A stretch of DNA of 64,000 nt from an uncultured Akkermansia sp. (GTDB taxonomy: Bacteria > Verrucomicrobiota > Verrucomicrobiia > Verrucomicrobiales > Akkermansiaceae), in the NCBI GenBank assembly GCA_947589345.1, contig CANQAC010000002.1:41692-105691 (forward strand), written 5' to 3'. The notes under the pieces are model-generated. The model saw only the letters and a program-made list of their open reading frames with translations. It was not told the DNA's origin and searched no databases. Position 1 is the stretch's first letter, and each line of letters starts with the position of its first letter. Positions 55,078-63,982 of the stretch are shown here, in pieces. A program made the position numbers and the translations under genes.

Positions 55078-55764
55078 ATGATTTATATTCTCATACTTGC
55101 CAGCATTGTGCTGGCTCTTACTTGGACATCAGCTTGTCTGCTGATTCCGGCGTGGCCGGCGTTTGCGCTGGTCTGGGCCTCCGTGGTCATTTTCACCCTT
55201 GCGGTGTTGATACTCTTTGGCGGGCTTGTCATGCTTTCTACATTTGTCAAGGACGAGAACCGCAAGAATCCGGCGGTCATGTATCCCCTGAGCGGATATG
55301 TGGCATTCTGCTTCCTGGCGATCTTCATCTCACAGCTGCTGAGCTCCTATTCGGCTCTGTTCATCCTGCACCTGTTTGGCATTCTGTTAGCCTGCGTAGG
55401 GGGCTTCGTCATGCGCTCAGCATGGAAGAAAAGCGCCAAATTTGCGGCAGAACACAAAGCTGATAAAAAGATAGCCTTTCATCGAGCCGAAACTCTCAGC
55501 GAAATCTGCAATTCCCTGAAAATGCGCCAGCAGCCGGAACTTGGGCCGCACATTTCCAAGATTCATCTTTTCTCTGAAAAATTACGTTACGCCGCCGGCG
55601 TGGTCGACAGCAAATGTGACGCGGATCTCGATGAACTCATCCGTAAATTGGAGGAATTTACAGCAGATGCTCCCTCCTCTGAGGATTTGCAGGAGAAACT
55701 TCCCGTCCTGCTTCAAAAAATCGAAAACCAGCTGGCCAAGAGAGAACGGCTGGCCGTACTCTGA
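55078..55764 (+). CDS. Membrane protein of unknown function with cytoplasmic helical tail
   Basis: A 228-residue protein. The first 125 residues hold four hydrophobic helices (MIYILILASIVLALTW, FALVWASVVIFTLAVLIL, YVAFCFLAIFISQLL, ALFILHLFGILLACVGGF). The remaining 100 residues are charged and helical and end in KRERLAVL, probably a cytoplasmic bundle. It shows no family I recognise. It lies 33 bp after the SPFH gene and its stop overlaps the first possible start of the TM2 gene (TGATG). Confidence 0.7.
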   Translation: MIYILILASIVLALTWTSACLLIPAWPAFALVWASVVIFTLAVLILFGGLVMLSTFVKDENRKNPAVMYPLSGYVAFCFLAIFISQLLSSYSALFILHLFGILLACVGGFVMRSAWKKSAKFAAEHKADKKIAFHRAETLSEICNSLKMRQQPELGPHISKIHLFSEKLRYAAGVVDSKCDADLDELIRKLEEFTADAPSSEDLQEKLPVLLQKIENQLAKRERLAVL

Positions 55765-55799
55765 TGCTTTCTCATCTCTTCACTCCAACCCCAAACCAA

Positions 55800-56192
55800 A
55801 TGAAATGCGAATACTGCAATAATGAAGTACAGCCCGGTGCAGCTAACTGCCCGGCCTGTGGTGCCCCGGTTCCTGCCGTGAATGTAACACCTGCTGCTGC
55901 CCCTGCACCCCGGCAGGCTCCTGTTCACGCTGCTTCCGTTCAGCCTCAATATCAACAACAATACTCGACTCCTCCAAAACGCCGTCTTGTTTACATCCTG
56001 TTGGCTGTTTTCATTGGTGAATTCGGCGTACATAATTTCTACGCCGGTTACACCAAACGCGGTCTGCTCCAATTGCTTATTGGACTTCTCGGCCTACCCT
56101 TTGTTATAGGACCACTCATAACCGCCGTGTGGGCTATCATCGAGGCCTTCACTGTCACGCAAAGTGCCGACGGACGGGAAATGCTCAGTTGA
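55800..56192 (+). CDS. TM2-domain protein with N-terminal zinc ribbon
   Basis: From MKCEYCNNEVQPGAANCPAC the protein has 130 residues: a zinc ribbon (CEYC...CPAC), a Pro/Ala/Gln linker, and a TM2 domain with RRLVYILLAVFIGEFGVHNF and the characteristic YAGYTKRGLLQLLIG turn between two membrane helices. An ATG at 55764 that overlaps the previous stop would add 12 residues and is the alternative start. The same ribbon-plus-membrane design as the SPFH protein suggests a shared complex. Confidence 0.85.
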   Translation: MKCEYCNNEVQPGAANCPACGAPVPAVNVTPAAAPAPRQAPVHAASVQPQYQQQYSTPPKRRLVYILLAVFIGEFGVHNFYAGYTKRGLLQLLIGLLGLPFVIGPLITAVWAIIEAFTVTQSADGREMLS

Positions 56193-56233
56193 TTATTCCT
56201 TCTCCCTAATTATAAACCCATACAACATACACC

Positions 56234-56437
56234 ATGAAAAAAAGAGTAGTATACGTATTGCTGGCGGTATTCCTCGGCTACTTTGGCATACATAATTTCT
56301 ATGCTGGATATACAGGTCGTGCGATTGCCCAGCTCATCCTTGGCCTCACCGTAATCGGTTTGGTTGTCACCGGACCGTGGTCACTCATTGAGGCGCTCGT
56401 TGTCAACAAGCTCCCCGATGGTCAGCTTATGAGCTAA
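56234..56437 (+). CDS. Small TM2-domain protein
   Basis: A 67-residue protein that is essentially one TM2 domain: KKRVVYVLLAVFLGYFGIHN, FYAGYTGRAIAQLIL and a final helix with SLIEALVVNK. It closely resembles the TM2 part of the preceding protein and is probably a duplicate without the zinc ribbon. It is last in the cluster, 20 bp before a strong terminator. Confidence 0.88.
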   Translation: MKKRVVYVLLAVFLGYFGIHNFYAGYTGRAIAQLILGLTVIGLVVTGPWSLIEALVVNKLPDGQLMS

Positions 56438-56456
56438 TTTTAGGTTCGTACACTCA

Positions 56457-56492
56457 GCCTCATTCTCTTATGAAGAGAGAATGAGGCTTTTT
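56457..56492 (+). terminator. Rho-independent terminator of the SPFH-TM2 cluster
   Basis: Stem GCCTCATTCTC (56457-56467) with GAGAATGAGGC (56477-56487), 9-nt loop, then TTTTT. Confidence 0.95.
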
Positions 56493-56632
56493 CCTCTTTC
56501 AAGGGAGATGCAGCCGCCTTGCGATGGGTAAGAGCAGTCTACCCCCCTGCTAGGCCTGTCCCGGATGGTTTTTGGGGAGGCGTAAATAACGCGGAATGGG
56601 CGACAGCAAAACTGCCTCGGAATTCAACGGAT

Positions 56633-57619
56633 TCAAAGGTAGGGATCGGGTCTGTTAAGAAAGTCGAGGACGTAAGAGGTAACACCGTCCTCGAGAGGAG
56701 TCATGGGTTTGTCATAACCGACGGCGCGGAGCTTGGTGAGGTCGGCCTGAGTGAAGTATTGGTATTTGCCACGCAGGGATTCGGGCATATCGACGTACAC
56801 GATGCGCGGTTCTTTGCCGAGGGCGTGCCAGGTGGCAGCAGCGAGGTCGTAGAAAGAGCGCGCCTCTCCAGCGCCCACGTTGAAGAGACCGCTTACCGCA
56901 GGGTGTTCCAGCAACCAGAGGATGACGGATACAATGTCGCCCACCCACACAAAGTCACGCAGCTGCCAACCATCTTTATATTTTGGATTGTAGGATTTAA
57001 AGAGCTTAACTTCGCGATCGTGCAGCACATCCGGGAAGATGTGAGCGACTACGCTTTTCTGGCCTCCTTTGTGGTACTCGTTGGGACCGTAGACATTGAA
57101 GAACTTGAGACCGACATGTTGGGGCGGAGCAGGGTGTTCGGAAGCGAGTTCACGGGCAACCCAGCGGTCGAAGAGAGCCTTGCTCCATCCGTAGGGATTC
57201 AGTGGGCGAAGCGCGTTAAGGTGTTCCAGACTATCATCATCCTTAAATCCCAGAGAACCATCGCCATAAGTGGCAGCAGACGAGGCGTAAATGAAGGGAA
57301 TCCGGATATCGGCGCAGAATTTCCAAAGTTCTTGGGAGAGCGTGAAGTTAGAACGGACAATGAGGTCGGCATCGGTCTCCGTTGTGGTGGAAATAGCACC
57401 CATGTGAATGATGGCTTGAATCTTCTCGGCGTGTTCGGCGAGGAAGCTGCGGAGGTGCGGGGGTGCCACAATGGCTGACAGTTCGCGTTTTGCGATGTTT
57501 TTCCATTTATCATCTGTTCCCAGCTGATCCACCACCACGAGTTCCGGATCACTTTTCCGCTGAAGAGCAGCCAAGATATTAGAACCGATAAAGCCGGCTC
57601 CGCCTGTCACAATAATCAT
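56633..57619 (-). CDS. hldD: ADP-L-glycero-D-manno-heptose 6-epimerase
   Basis: Last step of ADP-heptose formation for the lipopolysaccharide core. A short-chain dehydrogenase-type epimerase of 328 residues with the Rossmann motif TGGAGFIGSNI at residue 5, IHMGAISTTTETDADL (substrate loop), the catalytic YGWSK and NVYGPNEYHK. It is last in the four-gene heptose operon. Its ATG overlaps the gmhB stop by 4 bp (ATGA). Confidence 0.94.
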   Translation of the reverse strand: MIIVTGGAGFIGSNILAALQRKSDPELVVVDQLGTDDKWKNIAKRELSAIVAPPHLRSFLAEHAEKIQAIIHMGAISTTTETDADLIVRSNFTLSQELWKFCADIRIPFIYASSAATYGDGSLGFKDDDSLEHLNALRPLNPYGWSKALFDRWVARELASEHPAPPQHVGLKFFNVYGPNEYHKGGQKSVVAHIFPDVLHDREVKLFKSYNPKYKDGWQLRDFVWVGDIVSVILWLLEHPAVSGLFNVGAGEARSFYDLAAATWHALGKEPRIVYVDMPESLRGKYQYFTQADLTKLRAVGYDKPMTPLEDGVTSYVLDFLNRPDPYL

Positions 57620-58077
57620 AGCGCTTGAATAATGGGTTGAAAGTTACCTTGAAAGAGGAAATTCTGCGTGCAACCAGCGGCGGCAGCAGCTTCAATGTCT
57701 CGTTGTTTGTCCCCTACGCTCACGCAGGCCGCCATGTCCAGTTGGTGCTTATCGCGCGCCGCGAGGAACATGCCCGGCGCCGGTTTGCGCATAGGACCGG
57801 AAAGAAAGGGGCAATGGAACACATCGGCAATACGGATGCCGCGTGCCGAAAACTCGTTCACCATGTGTTCGGTGACGGCTTGATAATCGGCTTCGGTGTA
57901 ATAACCGCGCTCAATGCCGGACTGATTGGTGATGACGATGATAAGATAGCCTAGCTCCTGCGCGCGTGTACACAGATCGAAGATACCCGGAATAAAGCAA
58001 AAGTCCTCCCGGCGGCACACGTAACCGTGGTCCACGTTGATTGTGCCGTCGCGATCCAGGAATAGAGCCTTAGGCAT
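57616..58077 (-). CDS. gmhB: D-glycero-beta-D-manno-heptose 1,7-bisphosphate 7-phosphatase
   Basis: HAD-family phosphatase of about 153 residues. The nucleophile motif is FLDRDGTINVDHGY at the N-terminus, then TNQSGIERG (motif II region), RKPAPGM (catalytic Lys) and SVGDKQRDIEAA (metal-binding acids). Cysteine and His residues after YCxxD-type positions are reduced here (DVFHCPFLSGP). The chosen ATG overlaps the gmhA stop by 8 bp. A TTG at 58092 is the longer alternative. Confidence 0.93.
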   Translation of the reverse strand: MPKALFLDRDGTINVDHGYVCRREDFCFIPGIFDLCTRAQELGYLIIVITNQSGIERGYYTEADYQAVTEHMVNEFSARGIRIADVFHCPFLSGPMRKPAPGMFLAARDKHQLDMAACVSVGDKQRDIEAAAAAGCTQNFLFQGNFQPIIQAL

Positions 58078-58645
58078 ACAGAGAAGACTCAATCAAATCG
58101 CAAATCAAGTGCCCCACGGCGATGTGCAACTCCTGGATGTGGGCGGACGTATTTGCAGGCATCGTCAGTGCCAAATCCGCCATGTGCTGCATTTCTCCAC
58201 CTGGAGTTCCCACTAACGCGATGGTACGCACACCCATTTTTTTGGCCTGTTTTATGGCTAGTACTACATTAGGCGAATTGCCAGATGTGGACAACCCAAT
58301 CAGCACGTCTCCAGTCCTCCCCACACCTTCAAGTTGGCGTGCAAAAATTTGGTCGTACGAGTAATCATTGGCAATGGCGGTGATGTTGGAAGTATCAACG
58401 GTGAGTGAAAGGGCAGGCAGAGCCGGACGATTGAGCTTGTATCGCCCCACCAATTCAGCTGCTAAATGCTGGGATTGCGCTGCACTGCCCCCATTGCCGC
58501 AGAAAATAATTTTATGACCTTCTCGCAGAGCCTGCAGACACAGCTGCGCGGCTTGCTCTATACTCGGCGCCAGTGCGCAGAGTGCCCTTGCCGCGTCAGA
58601 GAGCTGCTGTAGTTGATCAACGATGTAATTTTTCATAGGAGTCAT
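58070..58645 (-). CDS. gmhA: Sedoheptulose 7-phosphate isomerase
   Basis: First step of heptose synthesis. A SIS-domain protein of 191 residues with the phosphosugar-binding segments FCGNGGSAAQSQHLAAELVG and IGLSTSGNSPNV, and the zinc-binding His near the C-terminus (HIQELHIAVGHLICDLIE). The ATG overlaps the hldE stop (ATGA). A second ATG three codons later is possible. Confidence 0.95.
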   Translation of the reverse strand: MTPMKNYIVDQLQQLSDAARALCALAPSIEQAAQLCLQALREGHKIIFCGNGGSAAQSQHLAAELVGRYKLNRPALPALSLTVDTSNITAIANDYSYDQIFARQLEGVGRTGDVLIGLSTSGNSPNVVLAIKQAKKMGVRTIALVGTPGGEMQHMADLALTMPANTSAHIQELHIAVGHLICDLIESSLYA

Positions 58646-60138
58646 TTCATCTTATGAACGAGATTGGATGTAGAGTAGCCTTCCACTCGGGGTAAAGTGA
58701 CGACTTGTCCACCGTAAGATTGAACAAATTGAGCTTCTGGCCAATTGTCAACCGTATATCCTTCTTTAGCCAGCACATCCGGCCTCAGCCGTTGCACGAC
58801 ATTCATCGCTGTGTCGTCGTCAAATATAATCACGTAATCCACGTATTCCAGCGAGGCGACTATAAGCGATCGAGTAGCTTCATCTTGTACGGGGCGGGTT
58901 TCCCCTTTAAGTCGTCGGACAGAGGCATCGGAGTTGATGGCGACAACCAGGGCATCGCACAACTTGCGCGCTGCCATAAAGGAACGCAAATGTCCCATGT
59001 GACAGCAATCAAAAGCTCCGTTTGTGAACCCCACGCGTTTCCCGGCGTGCTGGAGACGGCGGATAACAGCCTCTGCGGCGTCGAGTGAGAGGATTTTGCG
59101 TTCTGGGAGAAGCAGAGTATCGCTTATTGCCGATTCGATCTTCCCTTCTTTTGGTAGGGCTTGCAGCAGTTCTTCGCACGATACGGTGGCGGTACCCAGC
59201 TTGGCTACCACCAGGCCGGATGCAATGTTAGCCAGACGCATGGCAGAGTCCAGCGGTGTTTGACAGCCCAACGCCGCGCCTAGAACCGCCAGCGACGTAT
59301 CACCGGCGCCAGATACGTCATACACCTCTTTGGCTTGTGTGGGTATGCGTAGCAGAGGCGGCGTGATGTCAGGGGAGACGAGCGCCATCCCATGTTCCCC
59401 CAACGTAATGATGAGACTCCCAAATTCATGCTTCTTGATTAGGCTGATTGCAAGCTCGGTGAGGCGGGGTAAAAAAGCGTCGCTCCGCGGATCAGGAAGG
59501 GTGGAGCCGGTGGCTTGCACAAACTCCTTGAGGTTGGGCTTGACAAGCATCGCTCCGTGATATTTTGCGTAATCCTTCCCCTTAGGATCCACGATAACTT
59601 TCTTGTTTTGTTCTCGGCAGATATCAATGAAAATTCGTGTCGTTTGTTCTGTAAGCAATCCTTTGCTGTAGTCTGATAACAACACGATGTCCACCTGCTG
59701 TACCAAACGACGAAAGATATTACCGACACGAGGGAGTACCTTTTTCAAGATGGGCAGGGGTTCTTCGCGGTCTACACGCGATAGGTGGCTGCCGGAGGCG
59801 ATCAGTCGCATTTTCACAATAGTTGGGAAGCCTTCCGGTCTGAAAAGAATCGGTTTAGCTCCACAGTCGCGCAGCAGTTGCTCGACCAGATCGCCATCGG
59901 CATCTCGTCCCACGAGGCCAACCACGGATACTTCACAGCCTAATGAACGCAGGTTGGCTGCCACGTTGCCTGCACCACCAAGCATCTCTTTTTGTTCGCG
60001 TATCTGGAAGACAGGTACCGGGGCCTCTGGCGATATACGCTCCACTTTTCCGTAGGTAAATCGATCCAACATCAAATCGCCCAATACAAGAACCCGTACG
60101 GACGAAAAGCTACGCAGAGAATCAATCAGGGAGACCAT
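58642..60138 (-). CDS. hldE: Bifunctional heptose 7-phosphate kinase / heptose 1-phosphate adenylyltransferase
   Basis: Carries out the second and fourth steps of ADP-heptose synthesis. From MVSLIDSLRSF it has 498 residues. The N-terminal ribokinase-like domain has RISPEAPVPVF, GGAGNVAANLRSLG and DVSGAGDTSLAVLG. The C-terminal nucleotidyltransferase domain has FTNGAFDCCHMGHLRSF with the HxGH motif, and EGYSTSNLVHKM near the end. The open frame extends 46 codons upstream, but the promoter between 60152 and 60180 sets this start. First gene of hldE-gmhA-gmhB-hldD. Confidence 0.95.
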   Translation of the reverse strand: MVSLIDSLRSFSSVRVLVLGDLMLDRFTYGKVERISPEAPVPVFQIREQKEMLGGAGNVAANLRSLGCEVSVVGLVGRDADGDLVEQLLRDCGAKPILFRPEGFPTIVKMRLIASGSHLSRVDREEPLPILKKVLPRVGNIFRRLVQQVDIVLLSDYSKGLLTEQTTRIFIDICREQNKKVIVDPKGKDYAKYHGAMLVKPNLKEFVQATGSTLPDPRSDAFLPRLTELAISLIKKHEFGSLIITLGEHGMALVSPDITPPLLRIPTQAKEVYDVSGAGDTSLAVLGAALGCQTPLDSAMRLANIASGLVVAKLGTATVSCEELLQALPKEGKIESAISDTLLLPERKILSLDAAEAVIRRLQHAGKRVGFTNGAFDCCHMGHLRSFMAARKLCDALVVAINSDASVRRLKGETRPVQDEATRSLIVASLEYVDYVIIFDDDTAMNVVQRLRPDVLAKEGYTVDNWPEAQFVQSYGGQVVTLPRVEGYSTSNLVHKMK

Positions 60139-60151
60139 GTGAATGCTGGTT

Positions 60152-60180
60152 ATTATACAGCCACATACCTGAGATGGCAA
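60152..60180 (-). promoter_or_regulatory. Promoter of the heptose operon
   Basis: TTGCCA (60175-60180), 17-bp spacer, perfect TATAAT (60152-60157), minus strand. Leader about 7 nt. The 300-bp divergent region 60139-60438 otherwise holds only the heptosyltransferase promoter. Confidence 0.8.
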
Positions 60181-60396
60181 GCGGAAAGAGCAACCGCTCA
60201 AGAAAACCTGTTTAACCGGGTTGTGGCGTAAAATGAAAGGGCTGGGATGAAGTATCCCATTGATTTCTGAAGACAAAAAGTGACAAGAGCATGGCTTGCG
60301 GTGTGAGTGAAATTGTCAAACGCTCCTTCGTCGTATGATGGTGCTGGGCACGACCAATTCGTTGATGTACCTGTTTGGAGCGACAGCGGAAAAGTC

Positions 60397-60425
60397 TTGC
60401 TATGTCAGGCGCAATCTGGTACATT
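60397..60425 (+). promoter_or_regulatory. Promoter of the heptosyltransferase gene
   Basis: TTGCTA (60397-60402), 17-bp spacer, TACATT (60420-60425). Predicted start near 60432, about 7 nt before the ATG. Confidence 0.6.
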
Positions 60426-60438
60426 CGTACGAGAGGCA

Positions 60439-61359
60439 ATGGAGAAAATTTTGATCATTAAGCATGGTGCGCTTGGGGATCTGGTTCTGGCTTTGGGTAC
60501 CATGCAGGTTATCAAGCGTGATCACCCACGGGCGGAGTTTTGGTTGCTCACCACGCCGGGATTGGTTTCCATTGCCAGACAATTCGGTATCTTTTCCGGG
60601 TTCATTGAAGACAAGCGAGGCGGTTTGTACAGCAGCATAAAGGTGCTGCTGCGCGTGCTTCATTTGCGCTTTTCCAGAATATATGATTTTCAGCAGACGC
60701 AGCGCAGCCATACCTATCGCAACATACTGCGCGTGATGTTTCCCGCCGGGGTCTACGAGTGGGTGGAGGCTACGAAGAACGCCGCTACGCAGCATACGTT
60801 CACCAAAAAGATGTCGTTGAGTCTCGGTCATTGTTCATCCTGCGCGATCCGCTTGGTGTGGGAAAAAACAGACCTGTGTTGCATGCGCGGGGAGGGAAAA
60901 TATTTCGACCGGCTACCCGAAAAATACGTCTTGCTCATTCCCGGTTGTTCGGCCAAGAATGCGTACAAGCGCTGGCCGGCGGCAAACTATGGTGAAGTAG
61001 CGGATCGCCTCGCTAAGATGGGAATACATTCTGTCGTTCTCGGTACACAAGCAGAGGCTGCCGAAGGCGAGGAGATTTCTTCCGGTCGAGAATATGTCGT
61101 CAATATGATCGGATTGACGAGTTTACAAGACGTTCCCCAGGTTGCGATGCGTTCCTTAGCGGTGTTAGGCAATGATACGGGACCGACTCACATGGCTGCC
61201 ATGAGCGGAGTGTTCACGATTGGATTATTTGACCATCGCAATGCCGCCAGTGTGTTGTTAGGCGATAAAAGCGTGAGCATGGTTTCGGAAGGTACAGTCG
61301 ACCAGATCGCTGTCAATGAGGTGTGGGAAAAACTACTCCCGGTTGTGGAGAGGAGTTGA
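60439..61359 (+). CDS. Glycosyltransferase family 9 (heptosyltransferase-like)
   Basis: From MEKILIIKHGALGDLVLALG it has 306 residues, the usual start of ADP-heptose transferases (ILIIKxGxLGD). The C-terminal nucleotide-sugar domain has LLIPGCSAKNAYKRWPAANY, SVVLGTQAEAAEG and the GNDTGPTHMAAMSG motif. It probably adds heptose or another core sugar to lipid A-Kdo on the inner membrane, which agrees with the divergent ADP-heptose operon. The exact acceptor cannot be told. The frame extends 44 codons upstream through the promoter and is not used. Confidence 0.88.
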   Translation: MEKILIIKHGALGDLVLALGTMQVIKRDHPRAEFWLLTTPGLVSIARQFGIFSGFIEDKRGGLYSSIKVLLRVLHLRFSRIYDFQQTQRSHTYRNILRVMFPAGVYEWVEATKNAATQHTFTKKMSLSLGHCSSCAIRLVWEKTDLCCMRGEGKYFDRLPEKYVLLIPGCSAKNAYKRWPAANYGEVADRLAKMGIHSVVLGTQAEAAEGEEISSGREYVVNMIGLTSLQDVPQVAMRSLAVLGNDTGPTHMAAMSGVFTIGLFDHRNAASVLLGDKSVSMVSEGTVDQIAVNEVWEKLLPVVERS

Positions 61360-61360
61360 T

Positions 61361-63310
61361 TCACTGATTTGTTTTGTCAGATGAATCGATTTGCTCGCTC
61401 AGTTCGATCCAGCGCGAGTAGAGAGATTCACTTTCCTGGTCAAGTTGTTGGTATTCTTCAGAGAGGGCGTGTAACCTTTTCGCGTCAGCGACTACATCCG
61501 GGTCGACCAGCAGCTTGGCGATTTCCGCTCTCCGCTCCTCCCGTAACGCGATAGCATTTTCTGTCTTTTGCAGTTCAATTTTAGCGGGATTAATGGTACG
61601 TGCCCGACGCTCGCGTTCCTGAGCTCGTTCTCGCCGCAAAGCTCGCCGATTTTTCTCATTTGTTCGAGGAGTTGAGGCAGGTAGAACGTCACAAATTTTC
61701 TCGCCTTCGATTTTCTCAAGATATTGACTCACGTTGCCATAGAAGAGACGTGGGTTATGTCCCGGACGAAACTCCAGTACTTTATTGACGAGCGGGTCCA
61801 AGAAGCTTCGGTTATGGGAAACGATGCAAAAAGAACCCGGGTACTCGGCCAGTGCTCGTTGCAGAACGTCTTGACTTTCAAAGTCCAGATGGTTGGTCGG
61901 TTCATCCATGATCAGGAAGTTTGCCGGGCGTAGCAGCATGCAAACCAGCGCTACGCGTGACTTCTCTCCGCCAGAGAGGATGCTGATGCGTTTGAAAACG
62001 TCATCTCCACGAAATAAGAAGCAACCCAGTATGTTACGCGCGATGGGGAGCGTTTCTCGCGAAGCTGCCTTTTCAACGCATTCCAATACGGTCTGCTTGG
62101 GATCCAGTACATCTGCATGTGTTTGCGAGAAAAAGGCGGCTTGCGTATGGTGACCAAACCTCACCTCACCTGAATCAACTTCTTCTGTCATAGATATCAA
62201 CCTTGTAAATGTTGATTTACCGGCACCGTTCACGCCGACAATGGCGATGCGGTCGCCCTTTTCCATACGGAAGTCGAAATCTCTGAGCAGGTGTACCTGT
62301 CCGTACGACTTGCATGCTTTTTGCATCTCAACCACTGTGGCGCCGCCAAGCGGCGCCGGAGGAAACCGAAAAGACATAATATCTTCCTCAGTTTCTTCTT
62401 CAATTAGTTCAATTTTTTCGAGCTGTTTAAGGCGACTTTGGGCTTGGGCGGCCTTGCTGGCTTTGTAACGAAAGCGGTCGACGAAAGCCCGTGCTTTTTC
62501 AATTTCTCTCTTCTGATTTTTAGCAGCTCTCTTTTGAGCCTCGCGGCGGGCTGCACTTTCCTTCAGGTAGTACGAAAAATTGCCGGCATATTGCTCGGCG
62601 CGGCCGTGGTGCAGAGCAAGGGTACGAGATACGAGTGCATCCAGCAAGGCCACATCATGCGAGATGATGCAAATTGCTCCGCGATAGCCACGGAGGTATT
62701 GTTCCATCCACCGCTGGCTCGGCAGATCCAGGTGGTTGGTCGGTTCGTCAAGCAGCAACACTTCCGGCTCCTGAAGTAACAATTTCCCCAGTGCAATGCG
62801 CATTTGCCAACCACCGGAAAACTCTCCACAATCGCGTGCAAAATCTTCTTCCTCAAAGCCTAAGCCGCGAAGAATCGTTTCTGCCCGCGGTCGTAACGAG
62901 TGGGCATCACAATCGTGCAAAATCAGTTCTAAGCGTCCCAATTCTTCCACAATGTCGCGATAGCCGGGATGATCTGGTTTAATTTTTTGAAGGTCTGCGG
63001 ATAATACATCAATCTGCTGGGTTAGCTGTGCAATATTGTTTGCTGAATTGAGCAGCTCTTGTAACAACGACGTGCCTGAAATGTGGATGCCTTCCTGAGG
63101 CAGGTAGCCCACGCGCGTATGGTGTGGCAAAATAATTCGACCTGCATCTGGCTGCATGTGGCCGATGATGCACTTCATGAGCGTAGATTTACCTGCGCCA
63201 TTATGGCCGGCAAAAGCTACACGCTCCCCCCGCTTTACCACAAAGGAGAGCTCATCAAACAGAATCCTTGAGCCAAAGGCTACGCGAAGTCCCTGTACGG
63301 CAAATTCCAT
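61361..63310 (-). CDS. ABC-F family ATPase
   Basis: A soluble tandem ATP-binding protein of 649 residues. Domain 1 has Walker A GHNGAGKST, signature FSGGWQMRIALGKLL and LLLDEPTNHLDLPS. A charged linker (residues about 245-310) follows. Domain 2 has GVNGAGKST, LSGGEKSRVALVCML and LIMDEPTNHLDFES. The C-terminal 100 residues are a charged coiled coil, as in Uup or YdiF-type members. ABC-F proteins act on ribosomes, relieving stalls or antibiotic blocks. It follows the PPIase gene by 3 bp. Confidence 0.92.
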   Translation of the reverse strand: MEFAVQGLRVAFGSRILFDELSFVVKRGERVAFAGHNGAGKSTLMKCIIGHMQPDAGRIILPHHTRVGYLPQEGIHISGTSLLQELLNSANNIAQLTQQIDVLSADLQKIKPDHPGYRDIVEELGRLELILHDCDAHSLRPRAETILRGLGFEEEDFARDCGEFSGGWQMRIALGKLLLQEPEVLLLDEPTNHLDLPSQRWMEQYLRGYRGAICIISHDVALLDALVSRTLALHHGRAEQYAGNFSYYLKESAARREAQKRAAKNQKREIEKARAFVDRFRYKASKAAQAQSRLKQLEKIELIEEETEEDIMSFRFPPAPLGGATVVEMQKACKSYGQVHLLRDFDFRMEKGDRIAIVGVNGAGKSTFTRLISMTEEVDSGEVRFGHHTQAAFFSQTHADVLDPKQTVLECVEKAASRETLPIARNILGCFLFRGDDVFKRISILSGGEKSRVALVCMLLRPANFLIMDEPTNHLDFESQDVLQRALAEYPGSFCIVSHNRSFLDPLVNKVLEFRPGHNPRLFYGNVSQYLEKIEGEKICDVLPASTPRTNEKNRRALRRERAQERERRARTINPAKIELQKTENAIALREERRAEIAKLLVDPDVVADAKRLHALSEEYQQLDQESESLYSRWIELSEQIDSSDKTNQ

Positions 63311-63313
63311 GCC

Positions 63314-63841
63314 TTACCTAGCATCAAGCGCAGCATTCCAAGTGCTGATGTTTTTCTCTTGCTCAGTGAAAAGGTCTGAACAATCATCGTGAATCTCAAT
63401 GGCGATGATTTTATCCCCTTGAGTCACAGCGTTTACCACATCTTGATCCCGCGTACTCTCGATCGAGCCGAAGATAGTATGCTTGCCGTTAAGCCATTCT
63501 GTGGGTACGTGAGTGATAAAAAATTGAGAGCCGTTGGTGCCATGCCCCATCCAATCCAGTCCTGCATTGGCCATGGCCAGTAATCCGGGCCTATCAAATT
63601 TAAGCGAGGGGAGGCATTCGTCATCAAACTTATACCCCGGTCCACCGCACCCTGTTCCTTCCGGATCACCCCCTTGAATCATGAAATCTGCTATGACGCG
63701 GTGAAAGGTTAATCCATCATAGAATCCGCGCTTCGCCAGGTTCAAGAAGTTCGCCGCTGTCACTGGAGTCCGGGATGCAAATACCGTGAGGTGGATGTCT
63801 CCCTTGCTCGTCCTCAGGGTGATATGTTTGTCAGTTGCCAT
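63314..63841 (-). CDS. Cyclophilin-type peptidyl-prolyl cis-trans isomerase
   Basis: From [20 protein letters not shown] it has 175 residues, the size of small cytoplasmic cyclophilins. The catalytic core is [19 protein letters not shown], followed by [17 protein letters not shown] and LNGKHTIFG. It has no signal peptide with this start. The open frame extends 32 codons upstream through its own promoter (63848-63876), so the shorter form is preferred. It forms an operon with the ABC-F gene. Confidence 0.93.
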   Translation of the reverse strand: MATDKHITLRTSKGDIHLTVFASRTPVTAANFLNLAKRGFYDGLTFHRVIADFMIQGGDPEGTGCGGPGYKFDDECLPSLKFDRPGLLAMANAGLDWMGHGTNGSQFFITHVPTEWLNGKHTIFGSIESTRDQDVVNAVTQGDKIIAIEIHDDCSDLFTEQEKNISTWNAALDAR

Positions 63842-63847
63842 GCCTGC

Positions 63848-63876
63848 AGCATACCAGCCTTGGAAAGCCTTGACAA
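63848..63876 (-). promoter_or_regulatory. Promoter of the PPIase-ABC-F operon
   Basis: TTGTCA (63871-63876), 17-bp spacer, TATGCT (63848-63853), minus strand. Predicted transcription starts at the ATG (63841). Confidence 0.65.
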
Positions 63877-63982
63877 GCCAAAAAGCGTGATTCCTAGGGC
63901 AACTCTGCCTCAGCATGCTCGTCCAGGGCAAACGCATTAGAAAAATGGATTCATTTTAAGGGAGGAGACAAGAGGGTCACTG

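Noticed and set aside
56519-57478. Plus-strand open frame of 319 codons
   Set aside because: It lies antisense to hldD, whose family motifs are clear.
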